This document shows positions 24,201-39,200 of a stretch of DNA of 64,000 nucleotides, one piece after another; within the stretch, counting starts at the first letter, position 1; the number at the start of each line of letters is the position of its first letter. The position numbers were made by a program, and so were the translations under genes. The notes below the pieces were generated by a model. It searched no databases and was not told the DNA's origin. It saw only the letters and a program-made list of their open reading frames with translations. Origin of the DNA: Callaeas wilsoni (taxonomy: Eukaryota > Chordata > Aves > Passeriformes > Callaeidae); the NCBI GenBank assembly GCA_013398955.1, contig VWPU01001345.1, forward strand, positions 1-64,000, read 5' to 3'.

Positions 24201-27200
24201 CTCTGGGGTGGATGCAAGTCCAACTGTGGTAGTTAGGTCTTCAGAACACTCCCCAGCCTGAAAACTTCTTCCTGCTAATGAACATTAGAACCATGATGTT
24301 ACAAATAATAGGACTGTACAAATAGGTATTCTTACCCGCATTCTACTGGTAATTACACATTTGGTCACAGTAATTCCCAGTGCTTCTACAGTAGTGATGT
24401 TTCCTGAGGATAGATATGGAGAGGAAAGTGCTATCCGTCAGCTGGAATCTGTAAGTGCAGTATTTGGTTGCCAGAGGCCGAGGCTTTGACGTGGAAGGCC
24501 GGGTGGCCTTTACCCATTTCATGTTGTGCCTCAGAGCACAGCCCAGGAGAGCAAGACCTGGGTTCCAGTTGCTCCTCTACCAATGGTTTACTCCATATCA
24601 GAGGGCAAATCACTCTGCCATGGATTCCATGGAATAGTTAAACATGCTCTGTGAGCTGCTTTGACGTGGGAATGCTATTTAAACAGACATCAGCTTTCCA
24701 CTATTGCAGCTTGTCTTGCTTCCCTGAGGAACCCCAAGTGTTGGTCCTTGAAATGTGTTGTCAATTATTCCTTGAGGCTACCAGTTTCCTAACAGGTCAC
24801 TTGAATGTCTGGCTCTCAAGATCAAGATGTCTGGGTGGACCTCTTGTAGGTAGACGTGTTCTTTCCTACAGCTACACATGTGCTGGGCTGGAATTGCCCT
24901 CCCCAGCACAACTGCACTGTAATGTAGCAACCTCCAGTCTCTTAGGTGAGGTTTTAGGCTTTTAAGTGACTGTGGGTCTCTTTATGTGATAGAAGCCTGT
25001 TCTTAATATTAAAAGATGATCTATGAATAAGTATCCCTATTTATTCAGTCTGTTAGAATGCTTTCAGAATGTGTATCTGGAGTTTTCCTGATGGATTTTT
25101 ATTAATTCTCTCCTCACTAGAGAAAGATGACCTGAACCTTGTTTCAGCCTCAAATTCTGAACCTCTCGTGACTCTTAAGTGGGTGTGGAATATAAACCTA
25201 TACATATTGGCCAAATGTGGTTCTCTCTCCTTTTAGTGACAGGATCTTGCTCTCTGAGTCATTCCCTCCATCACCTAATTGTCTGCTCATTGCCTGAGGT
25301 CCCTGGTTTGCTATGGGCTGTGAGGATGTCAAGCAAACAAACTGGGATTTGTGTCACGCTGAGTCCTCTGCTCTAATTCCGCTTTGAAGTGCTCGACCCA
25401 GGTAACCAAGAGGTCAGAAGGTCTTGAGCTCATCACCAGACCCTGGAACTATCTGGTGTTTGTTCCCTGGACTCTGCAGCCATATGATCTTCATCTGACT
25501 TGTGGGGTTCAGGGCTGTAACTTTGAGATGCAATTAGCAGTGGAGCTGATGGTAGTGTAAGGGTCTGGTGATACTGGAATGGCTTTGAAATACCAGATGT
25601 GATTGTAGGTACTGCAGTAAATTGTATTCCTGTAGGAAATCTACTGTCCTGCCTTTCCAGCTGCTTGTGTGAATAATTTCCTCTTAGGTAGGTTTCATTT
25701 ACCAGCTTGAGGGGAAAAAACAAAGGGAGCAGAAAGGCAAAACAATGGGTGCTAGTGAACTTGTGCTCCCTTTGGATAAATTAACAAATGTTTCTTTCAA
25801 AATCGTTATTTTTTAGTTTTCTCAAAGTTGAGCTTGTTAATGTGCTAAAGTCCTGGTGGAAACAGGTCAGGTTAGAAATGTCACAGCTTTGCTTGGGGAG
25901 TGGTTCTGTGACACTGGGATCATAGAATATTTACTCACATCTTTGTTTTGTTGGGCTGTGTCTTGATAAAAGAGCAAAAATGAAGAATGACTTTCAGATA
26001 ATGACTAAGGACTGAAAGCAGAGAGTGCTTTAGGTCTTCTGGGTCAGGGTAATGGACCCCTTCCTGCATCAGACCTCCAGCATGTCTGGAAATGTTACTG
26101 ATTTATAAAGCATAGATGCCTTTCCTGTAGGATAATACAAAAATTCATCCAACTGCATTTCTGAAATATGCACAAAGCTCTCGACTCACTTTTAATTAGG
26201 CAGATCTAGACAGTGCTTAAATTTACTTCCACTGAGGCATAATGTTTATTTTGAATCTTTGAGCCGACAGCCAGCCTGTGCCAACTTAGATATCACAAAG
26301 ATTCTGTTGAAGATAATAGCTGCAAATTGGAAAAAAGGCCAATGCTACTAATTTGGTTACTGTCCTACATTTTTCATCTTTTTATATAGTTGAATAATAT
26401 TAAATCTCTTGCTTAGTGTTATTATGCACAGTGTAGCACTCATCTGAATTAGAGTCCTTAATGCTGCAGAAACCAGCAAGAGTAGGAACTGTGATACTGT
26501 TCCTTATAGGTTTTGTTCCTTACCTCTTTTTTTTTTTGAGAAATGGTTGTTGATGTGTAATTTGTTACATGATTTAGGTGCTTTGGCTGGTTTTGACAAG
26601 TAATGTTTCCCTCCTCTTGGAACTGAACAGTTGTGTAAGTGAAGAGTGTGCCTGGGTGGAAGTGTTGCCTGTAATGTGTGTACAGCTGAATCTTTTGGGG
26701 TGGAACAACAGATAGGAAGCTGTTTCAGGTTTCAGACTCATTTTCCTGTTCTAAAGCTGGGCAGTCATTTCTGGCAAAGAAAGAAGCCTCTTCTATCTGC
26801 CTAGAAATGGCTTTCAGCCAGAGGCCACACAATGGATGCCTCCGAGACAAAAGCTGAAGGCAGCTTCACAATGTTTCGTGTTTGGGACAGGTCAGTCTCC
26901 TCTTCCATATCAATGCAGTTTATCTGGAAAAGAGAATCTGCCACTCAAAATCATAATAGTTGATTTTGAAACTGAGAAGAGAAGGTATCTGTGAGATTCT
27001 CTTATTTAGGACTCTTCCCTCTACCTCTGTGGTTTGCTTTGTGTCTCCTGTCTGTCCTCCCAGAGGCTGAGTAAGGCTGTTCTTATCCAGCCACCTGCCT
27101 TTGTGCTGAGCAAACAAACCATCTGTCAAAACATTAAAGCTGATGTGAGGTACCACTGCATAGAAGGGACCAATTCATGTCCAATATTGACATCAGGTTA

Positions 27201-30200
27201 TGTAGTCAGATGTCTTTTTAATCAATTCCACTTTTTCTGCCCCTAGGAACTGGGTGGAAGTGATATTCTTTGCAGCATTTGTACTGGATACAGGCATGTG
27301 TTTGCTCAGAGCATCTCAGAAATGCCAGGCCAGTGAAATCATGAGGCAGGGGAGTACTCCCTGGATGTGGTTGTGTAACCAAGTTGTTCTGAGTCTGTAG
27401 AGTTAAGAACAGGTCCAGTTCTGTTTCTTCTGGATGTCCCCCCGCCTCCTTCTGTGTGTGTGTGTGCACTCTGGGGCGGAGGTGTGTTTGTCTCTGCAGA
27501 TGGACAAGACTCTTGATTCCTGATTTCCACTTTTTAGTGGAATAACAATACCAAGGACATGGAAAGAGTGTGCCTTATAAAGGCACGATAGGACAAGGTA
27601 TTTAATGAAAGATGCCTGTTTCATGCAAGTACAGTTTTGGGGGTGGACTGTGAGGAAGGCGGCACAGCAAATTTGGTTGCAGGACCGAATTTAAGGTTCT
27701 TGGTTTTCTGTGTGAGAAATGGGAACAGGATGCCCCTTACCCTGTGCATGTTGGGTGTTAGAGCTGTTTAGGACTAAGAAAAGGCAGCTGCATAGGTGCT
27801 AAATGAGCTAAATACTCCTTCTACCCTGTTGGGATGACCTTGTGAGACGGAGCTGCTCAGTTAAGGCACTACACAAAAACTTCCCTTCTTGTCCTTGGCT
27901 TGTTTGGTGCCTGGGGTCAGTCAACATCTGCTTTTTCCCTACAGGACTTTGCTTAGTTGTTCAGAAGTGTGGTGCTGGGAGCTCTCAGCTTGGTTTGAGC
28001 TGCTGCTCCTGGGGAAGGGCTGGGGGCAGATGGGCTGGTGGATGACATAACGTCTCCGTGCTGGGCTCCCGTTGGCCCGGGGTGGCAGTGCTTGGTGGGG
28101 TGTGGTAGCCCTGAACGGAAGGGCAGACATTTCTTTTTTGCTGTGTGCTGCTTAGCCCTTATTAAACTCAGATGTTTCTAACCCCTTCCTCCAGGCTCTC
28201 ATTATTGCTGTAAACACAGCAGAGCACAGGGAGCTTTTTCAAATCCTCATTTGAGGCAGCAATGGGTGACAGCTCTCCCCACATGAATTTAACACTTCAA
28301 CCCGAGGGAGATTCTGCCTGTGTTTTCCCTAAAGAAAAAGATTTTTTCATCTGATGCCACTTCTCTTGTTCCTGCCTCGGGTTGCTTGGCTTCCTGGCTT
28401 TCTTCTTGCCTGATTCTGTCTTGTGCTTCTCCAGAACCTGTCTGGTTTCTGCCACCCTGCTCAATGTGGGCTGTCTGGCTGCTTGTCTCATCACTGTGTC
28501 TTGTTCAAATGTTGAGTTGTTTGCATTTTCAGTGGCAGTGAAAGTGATCCCAGCTAAAATAAGGTTTCTGTTGCTGTGCTAGGATGCGTCAAAAAGGCTC
28601 TCCTAGAAGGAACACCTAGAGCTGCCTGCCAGCAGGTCTGTATATCTGCTGTACCTGTTCCCGATTTACTGTGTGCCTCTGACAGAAAATTATATTGCAG
28701 CTTTCTGTGGAGGGAGAAGGAGAGGAGAGACTGCCATGGTAACAGGATCTTAGATGCTTCCTACCTATGAACCACAACTTCACCCAGTATGAGCTACTGT
28801 ACCCCTGCGGGGGAACTTAGGAATCCTTGGTATCTCTGCATATAACCCGCTAACTTTGAGGTAAATCCAGGCTATTTATAACCTCCTTGTACGCAGTTCT
28901 CCAAGGGCTATATCCATTGCAAATCTACTTAGGAGTCTCAAATATCTGTCCATTTAATATAATTCTTCTTTGAGCTGAGAAATTCTTGGCCCAGTTGAGG
29001 TATCAGAGCTGCTTTGTGCATAGCACTGGCTTAGTAAAAGCTGTGTTCCTGCAAGATCTCTGAAGGTCTCTGTCAGATCATCTCTATGACTTATTCTTGT
29101 GACATTTGTGTCTCACTCTGGCCTTGTGTTGTCCCTTTTTGTAAATTGAGCTAGAGAGCTCTTGACAGTTCAGAACCAGGTATGGCAGGTGTTAGGAAGG
29201 TCATTGCCATTTTGATCCTGTATTAAGTCACTGGGTGCTAAGTTTCCTTTTGGAAATTTAGGCTATCCTAAAACACTTAAAGATGAGCTACCTTGTTGCA
29301 AGGTTCTCAAAATCTGGTCCCTCAAGTCTCTGGCTTGGTTTAAATTGCCCTTCAAAGGATTCTGGCATGTGGGGAGGTGCAGAGAGTTTTTCTCAGTTGT
29401 GACTCTACATCTCCAAGAAAACACTGATTTAATTAGTGGTCACTGCAGATCTGAGGTGAACTTTTTATGGAGCTTTTAATAAACTCAGAGCTAAAATGGC
29501 AGCGCCCCTGCGAACCGAGCTGTCAGCTTGTGTCTGTCACTGGCACCAGCACTACAGGACAGAGAAAATCTGATATGCTTAAGCTTCAGTATTTCAACAT
29601 GGCAAACCCTGCTAACCTAAACACTGAGGGGGGAGCTGCATTCTTTGCTATGCCTAATCTCTGTATTTTGTTAAACATGCATTCCTGCCAGAACTTTATT
29701 GGACAGAACAATAGTGACCAGCTGGGCAAGTGACCCTGGCTTTTCTGGGCGGCAGAGGAATTCAGCATCTGAGAAGTTCAGATTCTCATGTGCAGCTTAA
29801 AGTGATCTGGATTTAGTTGCTTTTAATTATTAGCTGGCTGATTCATAAGGCTTTGTTTTCTACTCTCTTTACCAAGAAAAAGGCTATTTCCTTAAATGCT
29901 CAATATATATTCTATAGAGCAGCACAAAGTCTGGGAACTGAGACTTGCAAGTTTTCTCTCTCTTTTCTTTTCCCTAAATAAAATGGGAATAGTAATACTT
30001 CCCTTCATGTAAAGGAAGGCTCTGGGGAGTATTTCATGAGGGTGTGGTTATATCTTAGAGGGAAAGCTACAAAATCCAAAGTATTGTATATGAATTTATG
30101 CCGAAGTTTATAATAAATCTATGAATGATAATACTTGGCTCTTGTATAAACTTCCACTCTTACAGAATAGAGGTCATTGTGCTCCCTGTTTACTGTGCCT

Positions 30201-33200
30201 CTCTGAGTCTGGATGACTGAAATTGGTCTTTGGGAATAAGTCTTTGCCTGAGCTCTGCAGAGAAGGATTAGTCTGAAGGGGATGAGGGGTGAGAGGGAGG
30301 TGCTGAGCAGGGCAGACTGGATTGACCAGCAGCAGAGGGCTGGGTGATGGCACAGGCTGAGGGGCTTTCCTGTCCCCGGGGTGGTTTTTGGGAGCCTGGA
30401 TGTGGGACATACCTTTAGAAGCAGCACTGACCGACTGGCTCAGGGCACAAATGCCTGTGGCAAGGGGTGTGACCCAAGAGCACCAGCCTTGGAACAATGG
30501 CAGCTCTGGGCTGTGATGCTGCAAACTTTCCCTGTTCCCTTCTGAAGTACAGCAGAGAGCAAAAAGGCAAATTGGCTCTGTAGGATGTTACAATGCTTGG
30601 CTTAATGCTGCTGTAAATCAGCATAACCTGCAGCAAAAGCTATAGTCTCCCTGCAGTGTATTTCAGGATACAGCACCGAGCCAAAGGGTTTAAACTATCA
30701 CACAGTAAAATGCTGTCTCTGGGGCAGCTGTTACTGGAAGTCACTAATGTATATCACAAATGATACAAAAATTTTGGATTACAGAGTGGTAGGAATTCTT
30801 AGGCTGTCGGCCTGTGGATAAGCTTTGAATGAGTGTGCATTGCAAGCAGAAATAATAAGATCTCATATTGCCAAGCACTAGAAAAATACTTGAGGCCCGA
30901 TACTGTAATTAAAAGTCTGCTAAAACCCTTGCAAGACCTCTGCAACCAAACCCATTGTAAATTTATTTCAAGAACCGCAGCAACATACTAATTTTCTTGG
31001 GTAATGTCCTTTGAAACAATCGAGCTCTCTAATTATGTTTGTCAGGCCTTGCCAAGTGGTTCTTGGCATCTGAACTAGAAGGTTTTCAAAGTAGCTTCTG
31101 CAAATGAGTGTGGAATTTTGCTGAAGGTAAACTTTCAGCTCCCAGGTACCATTTGGAGAAGTTGCTGCATAACTTTAGGAAGGTTGGGGTGAAGCTGTGT
31201 GTCTCTACAGTGGCTGGGAAGAAGGGGGAGAAAAGTGGGAATGTGGAAATTATTGGAATCACCCCAGCTTGTCTCCTGAATTGAATGCAGCTAGAAACGG
31301 AGTGGATTTGTGTTGGACATTTCAGCTGGTGTCCTGGCTGAGCCTGGCAGTCATCTCGTGCTGCCTGTGTCTGGGTGATGGATTGGATCTCAGCATCCCT
31401 GTGGAGGCAAGGTTGCCTTTGCAGGGCACCTCCATGAGCTTTGACGTGTGGGGTTGGTTTGGGGTTTTTTTTGTTGTTGTTTGGTTGCATTTTTTTAACC
31501 AACCAGCCAAAAAAACCCACCACAAAGACCAACACCAAACCCCACACAAGCATTTGGCTGGAATCACACACTTCCCATGAGCTTGTGGCTCAAATGTTGC
31601 CAGTAACAGCTGGATAGGTGAACAGGCTGTTCCCATGGACATACCTACAGCAAGGGGAACCAGTTCAAGGGCTGTTCTGCCACTCCGTGCTCTGAGGTTC
31701 TACCAACCTTTTTGATTTGTGAAGGGGAGTGGTTTCAAGTGAAACTCAAACCATTTTTTTCCTGCTGTGACATGAGTCTGTCACAGCCATTTAATTTGCT
31801 GTTCAGCACTGTTCATACATCCTCTCCACCTCCTCAGAAATGGCTCAAGTGAGTGCTGTGGCAATGGCAGCTGCTGGCTTTGCTTCCAGGGTGGCTGAAT
31901 CTATCACTACCCTTTGCTGAGACAATGCATGGAAAAATTTCTCCAAACTGTACTGAAAGGAGTACAGGAAAACTCTCATGTATGTTTGTATGAGGAAAAC
32001 CCACAAACAAGTTTGAGCTGTGGCCTGTGAAGGCTGTTTGTGTACAAACTTAGTGCAGTAATAAACATGGATTGTTGCTGTGTGTCACTGACAGGTTTGC
32101 TGGTTTGCCCTCAGCCTGTAAAGCAACAGTAAGATGTTCTTCCCAAACTATGAAAAAGGTACCAGAAATACAGAATAACTGTCACCCATTGATAAAATTC
32201 AGGTCGTAACTGCTTGTTTTAATCAAACTTTTATCTTGCATGCTATTGGTGTCACTCTTCATCCTCTGATGGAAGAAATGTGTGTAAATAGACGAAGAGG
32301 GAAAAAAGTGAATCTCCCTTTAATGGTTTTGCCTTGAATTTGCCCCAAGCTTTTGTAAGTATTGCATGTTCAATGTATTTAGTGTCAGCCACTCCTTTGC
32401 ACACATAAATTGAGACCCTCTCACCAGTAACTCCAGCCATTCCCATTCCCAGCAGAATGATGAGGGATGCCTGTGAAGCCTTTGCTTTAGCAGTTCAGTT
32501 CATTTGTGGGCATCAGTTTGCACCCTCACCAATTTGTGGTTAAAATGGTTTATGGTGTGGAGTTTTGCACTTTGCCATGGTGGAGCAGTTAGGTTGCTCT
32601 GCCCTTTTGCATTGGCAGGTAACTTTAAACTTACACCACCACCAAAGAAACCCTGCAAACCCCCATCTAGTGGAGTTTGCTGTACAATTCTGCACAGAAC
32701 AGGGCAGGAATTTTTCTGACCAAAAGCCTGTATGTCTCCTTCAGACCTCCTGCTGTCCCCTCTCTTGCTCGGTGCTGCTTTCTCCCCATCCGCTTTCCCA
32801 CGTGTGTACTCGGGAATGCTTCAAGGCGGTGTTATCATTCCTAAGGAATCTACTGTGCGTGCACAGGCTATGGAGAGGCTTTTTTTCAGCTGTTATTACT
32901 TGGCCAAATCAAACCCATTTTCCACCTGGATACCGAAATGTACATCTCCTCCCTTCCAAACCGAGGCTTCTAGAGCACTGAGGCACTAAAGCGGTTTCTT
33001 AGATTGCTCAAGAATTTTTTAATAATAGAGGAAGGTGTTAGTGTTTCCGTTCACAAGAGAAAGGCTTTCTTTTTTTAAGCTCTTTTTATTTCTAATGAAC
33101 AAACTGGGTTGCAGCAGGGTTTAAAAGGAGAATACAAATAATTGTTCTTGGCTAGAAATGAGGTATGGTGACTGCTTCCAAAACCAGTGAAAGCTTAGGA

Positions 33201-36200
33201 AGTTGTGTTAAAAGCAGAACAAACCTTTTACATTGAAAATAGATAGGTAGAGCACTTAGTTTCTTGCTGTCTCTTTCCAGTCTGTCTGCAGACAGATAAC
33301 AAAGTGCAGTGGGTTCTGTGTGATTAAAACACACCATCTGCTGAGGAGTGAGTCTAAAACTTGATGAGGCAACCCCGGGTGCTCACTAGCAGGGATTCAG
33401 GACTACTGTGTGCAGAGAGCTGAGCTACAGCAAATGCTGGGGAGTTATTTTTATGGCATTGGACGGGTGCAGTCAGGACAGTGTAAGAGTGGGAGTCTGC
33501 AGGAAGGTGAAAAGGAGGCTGCTGGTCCAGCAGATTGTTGTGCCTGGAACTGCCCCATCCAAGCCATGCTACAGATGCAGGGAGGTTTCAAGGAGGCCTC
33601 TACTTAGTGCACAGGAGGCTCTTTGGGAGGGCTGGCCGTTGGCAACAGGGAAGTGTTTTAGGGAATTCACTTCATTTAGATGGGCACTGGGAATGACTGG
33701 CTTGAGAGGGAGGCAAAAAAGACAAAGATGTGATAAACTAACCACTCATGGATGTGGACATGTGTTTGTAAAGGCTATGGCTAGTTTGCTACTCTAATGG
33801 TGGTTTTTAAGAGTTTTAGCCTGTGCAAGTTGGAATTTATTAACCTTGAAGCTATTGGTGCATCCTCCTGCCTTAGCTCAGTTTCTGATCTTGCTCTCCA
33901 CATGCCCTGGGATCAAAACTGGCTGTTGTAAAGGGCAAACTCAGCTCTCTGATCACAGAACAGATCTCAGTTCTGATGTTCCTACTTCCCTACACATGAA
34001 ACTCCCATGGGTGTGACTGGAACAATAGGATTATTTTCCAAATTATTTTTTATTGCAGTAACGCCCAGGACAGCCTTGTGCCAGACATGGCAGACAGGGA
34101 ATAAAAAGTTTTCAATTTAAATAGCAAATTAACACACAGGCTTTGGGGTTTGTTTTTCAGGCTGATTAACACTTTGAATACCCAGGCAGAAAGGTTTTCC
34201 AGGGCTTTGTTTTCACTGAACTGGGTCTTATGTGGCTCATCCTGGGGATCTCTGAGCTGGGCTGGGGGTAACAGTCTGATTTATCTGCTGCAGACAACAC
34301 AGCCTGGTGTTCAGATGACCTGGCACATTGGTAGAGCAGTTACTGGAGAAAAGTGCTTTGCTCTTGAGGTGCTGACAGCGGGATACAGCTGTCCCCAAAA
34401 GAATCTTCCTGGCACACCAGCAGGAGTCTTGTCTCAAGCCTGGTGCAAATGCTGCCTCATGGGTACCTGAGCTTCAGCTGCCTCACTGAACACAAGTGGC
34501 TAATCTGACAAGTCTGAAAGAAAGAAGAAAAATTGTTGATCTCAAAGCAAAGCAAGAAGATGGATTTGTCTAGACTGGCCTATTGTTTCTAATCACCTCC
34601 TCCAGCATAGGAAACATTAGGAAACTGTAGGGTTTTCTTGTAGTTGAGGAAGGGCTGTTCCCTTGGTGGTTTCAGTGGGGTTGTTGTCATGTCTGGCTCT
34701 TTGGCAGTCACCTGAACCAGGTGCAATACAGCTGAGCCTGCACACCTGCCACAGCTTCACTCTGGAAGAGGTGCCTTTGGCTCACAAAATCCTGTTCCCA
34801 GCAGTGATGGGCAGCCACACGGTGGGCCACTACTTGGAAATGTCTGCTGTGTAGTCCTTTGTACACCAGAGCGCACAAATTCCTTTACAAGTTGCTGACC
34901 AAACTGAAGACCTAGACTGAAACAGTTGTAATGTGCCACAGGAAAAGAGAAGGGGGCATGTGGCAGAAGTGTTGCTAGAAGTGTTATGGGTTCAGTTTAC
35001 CTGACACAGCTGTTTGTGCAGGTATTTCCAGTTGCATCCCAAGACTTGTGAATCTGAAGCTGATACTTTGATCTGGTTTTTGATACCTTTTGGGGCTCAG
35101 TGCTCTGACAGTTCAAAAACATAAGGAAAACACATCTGCATTCCCCTAAAGAGAAAGCAATGTGCTGTCTGCAGGATCTCTTTCAAAACATATTTTTTTC
35201 TTTCTAGCTATCAAAAGGATGTACCTGTCTCCAGCAGCAGCAATATCCCAACTGTTCAGCTCCAGGAAACACCCAAAACGTGCATTTTATGCGAGCAGAT
35301 TAACATCATGCAATAGTAGGAAGCAATGACTTGATTGTGCCATCCTAATTTTTTTTTTTGATACACTCAGTGCTGTCCTTTTGACATTCTCTTTTGTTCT
35401 TGCTGTAGTTTGTGGTTTTTGGTGCCAGTATAATGCTAATGAAAAACACTGCTTCATTTAGGCCAAGTGCCTGTGTTCCTGTCATGCATGTGGCATTCAT
35501 TGCTGCTGGTAAGTGCTGGGAGTTTGGCACCAGAGGGCTGAATGGGAGGCACAAAGATGCTCTGTTGTCTGTACAGAGCTCTACAAGCAAAAAAACAAAA
35601 CAAATTTGGGAGCAGGCCCTGTCCAATCCCTGCAGACTGGCTGGTGATGCAGATACAGGCTCTGTAGGGCAAAGGCTGGGGTTTAAGGAGATGCTGAAAC
35701 CAGCAGGAGCTTGATTTGTCCCTTTTGGAAGACTGAATTGTGCAAAGTGTTTTGTTACAAGGGGAATTAAAGGCAGCTATGGGCACTGCCTTTGTGGATG
35801 GTGGAGGAGCTGCTGTAGCCACAACAGGAGCAGTGGTAAAGGCCAGGATGCTCTGTGGGGTCAGTGACTCCTTATACCAGTTTTCTTAGTGGTTTCCTCT
35901 CTGCAGAGGTTTTGAGGACAGGCAGGTGTGTGTCAGTGCCCTGTTCTTCTACTTAAAATTCACACTCTACCCCTTGCTAATTCAAAGTTAGGGTTTAATT
36001 CTGAGTGAATTTACATCTGAGTAAACTTAGATGTACTGACTTTTATCAAAGTTAGTCTGGTGCTATTAATGAGGATCAGGATCACTGTCCTCAGCTTAAC
36101 CAGTTCTAGATCAGACCCTCAGAGGAGGACACAAACAAGTACCAAATGTAGACTTTGACCACAGGGATCTGTTTCAGACACCTAGTTGGTGTGCCAAATC

Positions 36201-39200
36201 TCATCTCTCTACTTTCAGTCAAGGTCTTAAGGATTTATTTTTTTCCGTGATCCCACCCCTCTTTTCAAGGCCAGGCTTTTTTAGGAATGAACAAACCAGT
36301 ACTACGGATGTATTCACAGTATGGAGGTGTTAGACCTATCTACAACTAAGTTATCCAGCTGTGCAAAAATGTTTAGACTCAGGTTCTTCTTTTGAAAAGC
36401 TCTAATTCAAGCAGCTTTTCTGTTGCAAAAATGAAATACTTGGTTGTAATTGTGCATGATTTCCACACTGCATGGATATCAAATGCCAAATTCCATCAAG
36501 TCAGTCTAATTTAACAAAGACAGATTCCACGGATATTTTTGTACATTTCCTCTTTCCTCCCTCTGTGAGCACTGGAAACTACTGTCTTCTCATTGATTGT
36601 GATAAGCTCAGGGGAGGAAGCAGCAAAACATTTCAGTGTCTAAAAGAATGTCTGTAAAAGCAAAGAACTTCAAAGGAGTGAAGCCCCCTTTTATTTCTGA
36701 GCACTCAGTCATGGACTAACTTCTTTCATTTCCATGCTGAAGGTAATTATGGTTCAGGTCAACCATATTTATGGTTTGATGCAGTTGGAACATGCCACTG
36801 GCAAACGGAGAGGAGATGGGTACTGGGTGTAAATCAGAGGGACTTTATGCTGGAGGAATATTCCCTGTGTGTTCCCAGCCCTCTGCCCTTAGGCACACAC
36901 AAACAGGTATTCAGGCACAGAGGGGCATGTTTTGAATGTGATCAATTTATTTCTGATACTACCTGCCTGATCAACGCTTAAATCTTCATCTGCCTCTGTT
37001 CTACCTTGCATTAATATCAGTGCTGATGCTCTGCAAGTGAATCAAGGCTGTGTAGTAGGTGAGTGTTCCCATCTTCAGAGACACTCCTGCAGTAGCTGCA
37101 GCAGCTGGAAGGTGCCTTGTGAATGAATTTGAAAGTCAGAAGAGAAGAGGAATGTTCTTATGGCTGAAGGAGCTAATGTGGCTCTGGGGAGCTGGATCCC
37201 CTCCTTGTCTCTGAAGAAGAGTTGCACACGTGTTCCGTGGTATTCAGCTGTTCTGCTTCTAGGTGTGTAATAATTCCAATAGGGAGAGGTTTTCCCTTAG
37301 CCCCTGTAACTTCAGTGGCTGCAGGAGGATAAGGTAACATCTTGTGCAGTTTCCTGTGGATTGAAGAAAGCTCAGCCCTCGAGCTAGTGCTTTTTGGAGG
37401 GTCATCCCTGCACAAAACAAAGCGAGGAAAGCACAGTTAAATGTGCTTGCCTGCAGAACTTGCTGAAGACTGAAGCTGTTGTGCAGACTGAACTGTGTTT
37501 TTCTCCTAAGGTAAAGATTCCTCTAGGACTAAACTCCCTCCAGCAGGCTCTGATAATCCACTTTGTGTGGGAAAACTTAAGGCTGTTATTGGCAAGTGAG
37601 TATTTGAAGTGCACTAAGCACAGAACATATTGCCCCCGTGGGGAAGGGTTATGCTATTGGGAGGTTCCTAGATAAATGGTCCCATCTTACTCTGCTAGCC
37701 AGAACTATTTTTATGGCCACTTTGTTCACTCTTATTGTGGGAGTGGAGTGGTGGTGTGTGCAAAGAGATTGGAGTTCCTTCCAATCTTTGTCTGACCCAC
37801 ATAGCGGAGTGGGAGACCTGGAACTTGTCTTATTCTTGTTCATGCCTCTGGCTCTCTGCTGCTTCAAATGGCTGCTGCTGTCTGGCTTCAGAAACACCAG
37901 CAGCCTTCCAGTTTTATTCCTTTCCCAAAATGAATGGGCTGTTACACAGATTTTTCTCCCTTTTTCGCAGGAGTCGGGGTAACCTCTATTAGTGACTATG
38001 AAGTGCTCAGAGGGAGTAAGGCATGCGTAAAACATCAATATTGACAACAAGATTACTGTGGCTTGTCATGGCTTCTGACTTGCAGGCCTCTTAATACTTT
38101 GTAATGGAGGAGGAGAATCTGCTTTGAACTGAACCCTGTGTGCACAGCCAGCCCCTCGCCCCTGCCAGGTGGTCTTTCATGGATTCCTTCGCACTGGTCC
38201 ATCTATCTACAGGCCTGAATCAATCCATCAACTCTGAACATTCCAGTACTGTGGAGACTGCTGGTTACAATTGAATTTTGTAGCTGGCTCTTTGCTGGAC
38301 AACGAGCTGGATGACAGCCTTGATCCTAAAACCTAGTTACCTGGGGAGAGCATGAATACAGCCAAGAACAGGGGAAACTTAAGCCCAACTTGGCTTTTAT
38401 CTGAGCTTTCCAGTAACATGTGGTGGGATTGTTTCCTCTTTAGCCGGGTCACAGCAGTAAAGAGTAATCTGGTCACAGCCAGCTGAATTAGCTGGTAAAC
38501 TTGATCCTGATGAGAGTCAAAGCGCATTCAGGGAGGTGTGTATCTGCAAATAAGAAAGGAATGATGTAGTTTTATAGAACTGGATGGTTCAGGAAGAGAT
38601 ACCCCAGAGAGCCTGGCAGCCTTTGTATCTGGATTTCTTGGCATGTAGAGGGCAACTTCTGCTCCTGGCCTCAGGGGAATATATAAATAACTAACGCCTC
38701 CTAATGCTAGGCTCCAGCACACAGTGTATGGATTGCTGTTCTGGCAGAGCAAATGGGATGCTGTACTATTTACACAGAGAAAAGGGCACAGTTTGCTTTC
38801 ATTGAGTCAGAACGGCAACTTTTTCCCAGTGAAAGTCAGTGACCTTCTGATTTTACTGAAATTCCTCTCTAGGATTGCAGGGAAATTGATAGCTCCAGTG
38901 AAAAATGTTATGAGGAAACTTGGGGAAATCTATCTAGCTATCAAAACACTCCTACTGTTTTCTGTGCCCTAAACGTTGATCTCTGCTAAGTATAACACAC
39001 AGTGTGTTATCCTTATGGAAACAAAAAGATAATTCAGTGCAGTTGTTTACACAGGACAAAGCTTTAGGGCAAGTCACAAGCATCAGAAATGCCAACCTTA
39101 CTGAGAGACTTCTGTGATATTTATTGAGTGAGGAGGGTCAGTTTGTGCCCAAACACATGGAACAGGTGCTGATGAAACAATCCTGCATATTAAGTATTGC

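Noticed and set aside
31086..31580. Opposed 161- and 127-codon frames
   Set aside because: They run through the GT/AC fold-back, which suppresses stops; the apparent membrane segment is an artefact of that repeat.
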